Positions 60,629 through 64,000 of a stretch of 64,000 nt of DNA are shown here, piece after piece. The translations under genes and the position numbers were made by a program. The stretch is from contig JBAJFE010000050.1 of assembly GCA_037903355.1 (NCBI GenBank), positions 434,001 to 498,000 on the forward strand, in the 5' to 3' direction. The number at the start of each line of letters is the position of its first letter. The stretch's first letter is position 1. The notes below the pieces were generated by a model. The model saw only the letters and a program-made list of their open reading frames with translations, was not told where the DNA came from and did not search any database. This DNA comes from Trichuris trichiura. Taxonomy: Eukaryota > Nematoda > Enoplea > Trichinellida > Trichuridae.

Positions 60629-62434
60629 CTACTTGGCCGAAGAGATCAAAGTGACCATATCGGAAGGAATCCGTCTCAGCTCATTGTATTGCCTCAAAAG
60701 GCGACCATCTTGGATAAACAAAAACGCAATCGCTGCCAGAATGAGCAATGAAACTATTGCCAAGATGATGCCCAATACGGATATCCAATAGTCGTTTTTC
60801 TCGTAGCGCCCAAACATCGTGGCGTACGTGTCGTTTGTCTGCTCGCAGTGAAAAATCAAATCGTCCATTATGGAGCTTATTTGTACTGAACTTTCTTCGC
60901 ATCTCGTCAGGGCGCCATTGGTCAAAATTTCTTGCCGATCTCGCATCCACTTGGCCAGCCAAACAGCGTCGCAATTGCAATGCCACGGATTGTCTGAAAA
61001 ATTCAAATCGCATTACGATATTATTTTTAAATTTTGAAACTTTGAATTCAGGTTCTTACCCGACAAGTCGAGCAGATAAAGGTTGTCTGATACTTGCGCT
61101 AGAGACTCGTTGGACAGCTGCTGCAGCTGATTGTCGTTTAGGTACAATTTTTCCAACATATGGAAATTGACCAACGCCCTTCGATGAACGGTTCGCAATC
61201 GATTATGCGAAACGCTTAGAAGATTAACACTAGTAATGCCGGCGAACGTATCCTCGTCCAAACTGGTCAAATTGTTCTCGGACAATATCAGTTTGCTCAG
61301 ATTGACCAGCGGCGCGAATACGCCGGATGGTAAGTCAGTCAAGCGATTACGTTGCAGCGACAGCACCCGAATTTCGCGGGATGTCCGAAACGTGGCCGCA
61401 TGAAGTTGCGACAGCTGGTTGGATGCCAATGAAAGCAGCTTAACTTTTGGAAAACCAGCAAACTGATCCTCGTTAAGCTTAGTGATCATATTCTGGTCAA
61501 GATACAGCGATTGGACAGAATAGAGGGGCGAATGCAAGCTTATATCCTCCACGCGAGTCAAAGAATTGTTGTGCAAGAAAAGGGCCATCAAATTGGGTAG
61601 CGTTGGCAACTGAAGCGCCTTCAAGCGATTGCTGCCCACATCCAGCGTTTCCAAATGAAGCAAATGATCAAAAGCACCCACGGGAATGACCTCAAGCTTG
61701 TTCCTGCCAAGATCCAGGTGCTTCAGGTTGCTCAAACCGCTAAGCGAATCCATTTCCAAACTGGTCAAAGCATTGAACGCCAAGCTCAGCGTTTCCAACT
61801 CCTGCAAATGCCTAAAGGCGCCTTCGCGAATCGACGATATGTTGTTGTGATTTAAGTTGAGCGTTTTCAAACTGGAAAAATAGCTGCCAAACGAGCTGGC
61901 GCCAATTTGCGACAGCTGATTGCCGCTCAGGTCCAAAACCTTCAACTTGGACAAGCCTTCGAACAATTCCGAGTCGACGCGGTATATGATGTTGTTCTTC
62001 AATATGAGCACCCTTAGATGACTTGCGAACGGCTTGAAAACGCCGGGAAAGAACTGGCCAACGTGGCTGCTTTCCAAGATTAGATTTTTGACCATCAATC
62101 TGCCGAAGAACTTTTGCGGAACGACCGGTATCAGGCTATCCCATATCCATAGCTTTTGTATGCGCGTATTGTTTGGCAGCGCAGCCAGAGCTCTATATAT
62201 GGCCGGCATGCGCTCTCTGCTGCAGCCAATCCAAGGGGCGGAAGCAAAGCTTCGATAGTCCGTTGAATTTTCGCTGCTGTCATCCGACATGTGAAGACCA
62301 CCCGAGCCAACGCCGGGCGGGAAGCATCTGCATGCCTCCTCTTTGCCTTCGAACAATTTTGTTATGACCGAACAAGGTCCCACTGCATCGAGTTCGTCGA
62401 ACTGGACAGCAGCTATAAGAATTAGAAGCCACAT
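60629..62434 (-). CDS. Extracellular LRR single-pass membrane protein
   Basis: An eLRR-only cell-surface protein of the type used in apical extracellular matrix or adhesion. Exons 62434-61060 and 60993-60629 total 1740 nt and 579 residues. Signal peptide MWLLILIAAVQFDELDA; a cysteine-rich N-cap (CRCFPPG, WIGC); then about 14 typical 24-residue LRRs, such as LKVLDLSGNQLSQI and LETLSLAFNALTSL. An LRRCT follows (NPWHCNCDAVWLAKW and two later cysteines), then a helix (YWISVLGIILAIVSLLILAA, about 527-552) and a tail of about 28 residues. The intron phase closes as LLDLS-DNPWHC. The ATG at 62434 follows an acceptor at about 62461, so a 5' UTR exon is likely upstream. Orthology to a named nematode eLRR protein (EGG-6 or LET-4 type) cannot be decided from sequence alone. 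Confidence 0.9.
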
Positions 62435-64000
62435 GGCGAAAGGCACTGCTATTTCAGCCTGAAAAAAGGTATAATGTCAGTAGAAGTTACGTTATACAGG
62501 CGCAGGGTGAAGGTATGCGTAAAGTGTTGGAAATGCGGGAGAACGGTTATGTTTTTATAGCCCTGTTAGCCGGGGAGTAACGGTAACGAACAAACAGCTT
62601 GACAACTGGACTGTGACAAAGATAAAAAAGAGCACGTGGCAGTGACACAGGGCTTTGGTGACGCCCGTGTCGGCCTTCCTGTCTGGCTTAGTTGAGTATG
62701 ACGACAAGAAAGAGATGGGCAGAGAGAAAATAAGTCCCGACGGTGACCGAGAAAACAAATCAGCAAAAAGAGCCTACGGGAGCAGCCCAACGACTTGTTT
62801 TTCAAATCTCTCAGGAGGCCAAAAGCCAAACTTCACCGTCACCGCCTGGCACATGACAACCAACCGAGGAGAGAAGTCGTAGTTCAGCCGAGAATTCTGT
62901 CCACGTTAATTCAACCAGCTGTTGTCCACATCTATCAATGTATTAACTTTTTCTACCCCCTCCCATCCTCCCTCCAAAAGTTACCCGTCAAACGAAGCAT
63001 ATTATCCGCATAAAAACTGGTTTTCAAACGAAAGTAACGCCCGTTGCGTTGGCACAAAAAAGACATCATCGTCACACTCCCATTGCCGAGGCTTACAATT
63101 GAATTTGCCAACAAAAAGCAAAGCTTTGACATTTTAGTTCGTTTTCAAAAAGCCGCGCGTAAAACAGGCCCGCAAACGCCGTAGGCATCCCAGCAATTGG
63201 ACATGCTTCATTGTGTTAAAGCCGAAGCCGTCCTTGACGCTGCGAGCGGAGATGGAACAAAAAAAAATTAAACTTTCCAATTTCAAAGTCTTCAACGCAA
63301 AAAAAAGCGGTGGTACCTTGCCTGCAAAAATAAATTTGAAAAAAACTTAGCAGAACCGGTAGAAAACCAGAGGCGTTTGGCGGAGGGGAGAAAAAAATTG
63401 AATCAAAAAAGTCCCTTTGCCGCCAATGCTATGCGGGACAACGGCAGGGCGAGGCAGCGCGGCGGAATGCGAACGCCATTCCACTCTCCAACACAGTCGA
63501 AGCGCAGTGGCCTACGTCGACTGCCTTCTCCGTAACCATACAAGCGACGTCGGTAGAGGAATTTCCAAGGTGAGTCGCCCTTTTGGCGTTGAAATCGCGC
63601 ACTCGCTTACAGAACCAATGCAAGCCTCTAATAATGGAAAAATAAGATAAATATGCAAATTTATTTTGAACAAAACCCTCGCTGGGGAAGCGAACGTCAG
63701 CGAAGTAAAGTATGCTTAAACTCCATTGTAGAAAATTAGGCAATAGTGGACGCGGAAGGAAAATATCAAGGCCAACTGTGACGTAATCGGGTTACTCATA
63801 TTTGGTATTCACTGAACGCGCGACTACGATCAAGTACAGGTGGCAAATTATATTGACATTCCACGCCTCAGTTTGGTCGGTCACCCAAAGCATTAACATG
63901 AACTAGTTTACCCGCCTTCGTGTATAATGGTGTCCTGACGCGCATGTCACATAGGGCGACATTACGTAGACTCATATTTCGTAGGAGAATTCTTATTTGA
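62435..64000. other. Upstream region of the LRR gene
   Basis: Holds the 5' UTR intron and promoter of the LRR protein. The splice acceptor CCTTTTTTCAG lies about 25 nt before its ATG. No other coding sequence is supportable; open frames at 63417-63743 on both strands are shadows of each other without features. Confidence 0.55.

Overview
This is a metazoan nuclear window. Its genes are spliced, with GT-AG introns that are mostly about 45-90 bp plus a few of 1-4 kb. All the proteins recognised are animal families: peroxidasin, Mi-2/CHD4, a Toutatis/BAZ2 protein, UVSSA, cytosolic aspartate aminotransferase and an extracellular leucine-rich-repeat membrane protein. The compact introns and dispersed foldback repeats suggest an invertebrate, most likely a nematode and perhaps of the Trichuris/Trichinella side. 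That placement is inference; nothing here names the species.

Layout: 1-4619 has no supportable gene but carries foldback repeats. 4620-7975 (+) is a complete nine-exon cytosolic aspartate aminotransferase. 9021-14907 (-) is a five-exon peroxidasin. 16374-29556 (-) is a 20-exon Mi-2/CHD3/4 remodeller. One 4.15 kb intron of Mi-2 (21732-25882) holds a dead Penelope-like retroelement, a long inverted repeat and small TIR elements, and another (18049-18935) holds a tandem hairpin array. 30397-30697 (+) is a weakly supported two-exon ORF divergent from Mi-2. 33595-35117 (+) is a shortened UVSSA homologue. It converges on a 26-exon BAZ2/Toutatis-type gene, 35354-47472 (-), whose introns carry a MITE-like element and a perfect 21-bp hairpin. 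47473-60628 is mostly gene-poor and includes a satellite of four exact 149-bp units at 50665-51262. 60629-62434 (-) encodes a signal peptide, LRRs, an LRRCT and one transmembrane helix.

Functionally, two genes are nuclear chromatin regulators (the NuRD ATPase and a NoRC-type BAZ2 subunit) and one acts in transcription-coupled repair. Peroxidasin and the LRR protein act at the basement membrane or cell surface, and the aminotransferase is housekeeping. Neighbours do not form an operon; spacing is usually over 1 kb. I derived the exon models by hand from splice motifs, reading phase and remembered family alignments. Phases of all six named genes close to whole codons, which is a strong internal check, but no search was run.
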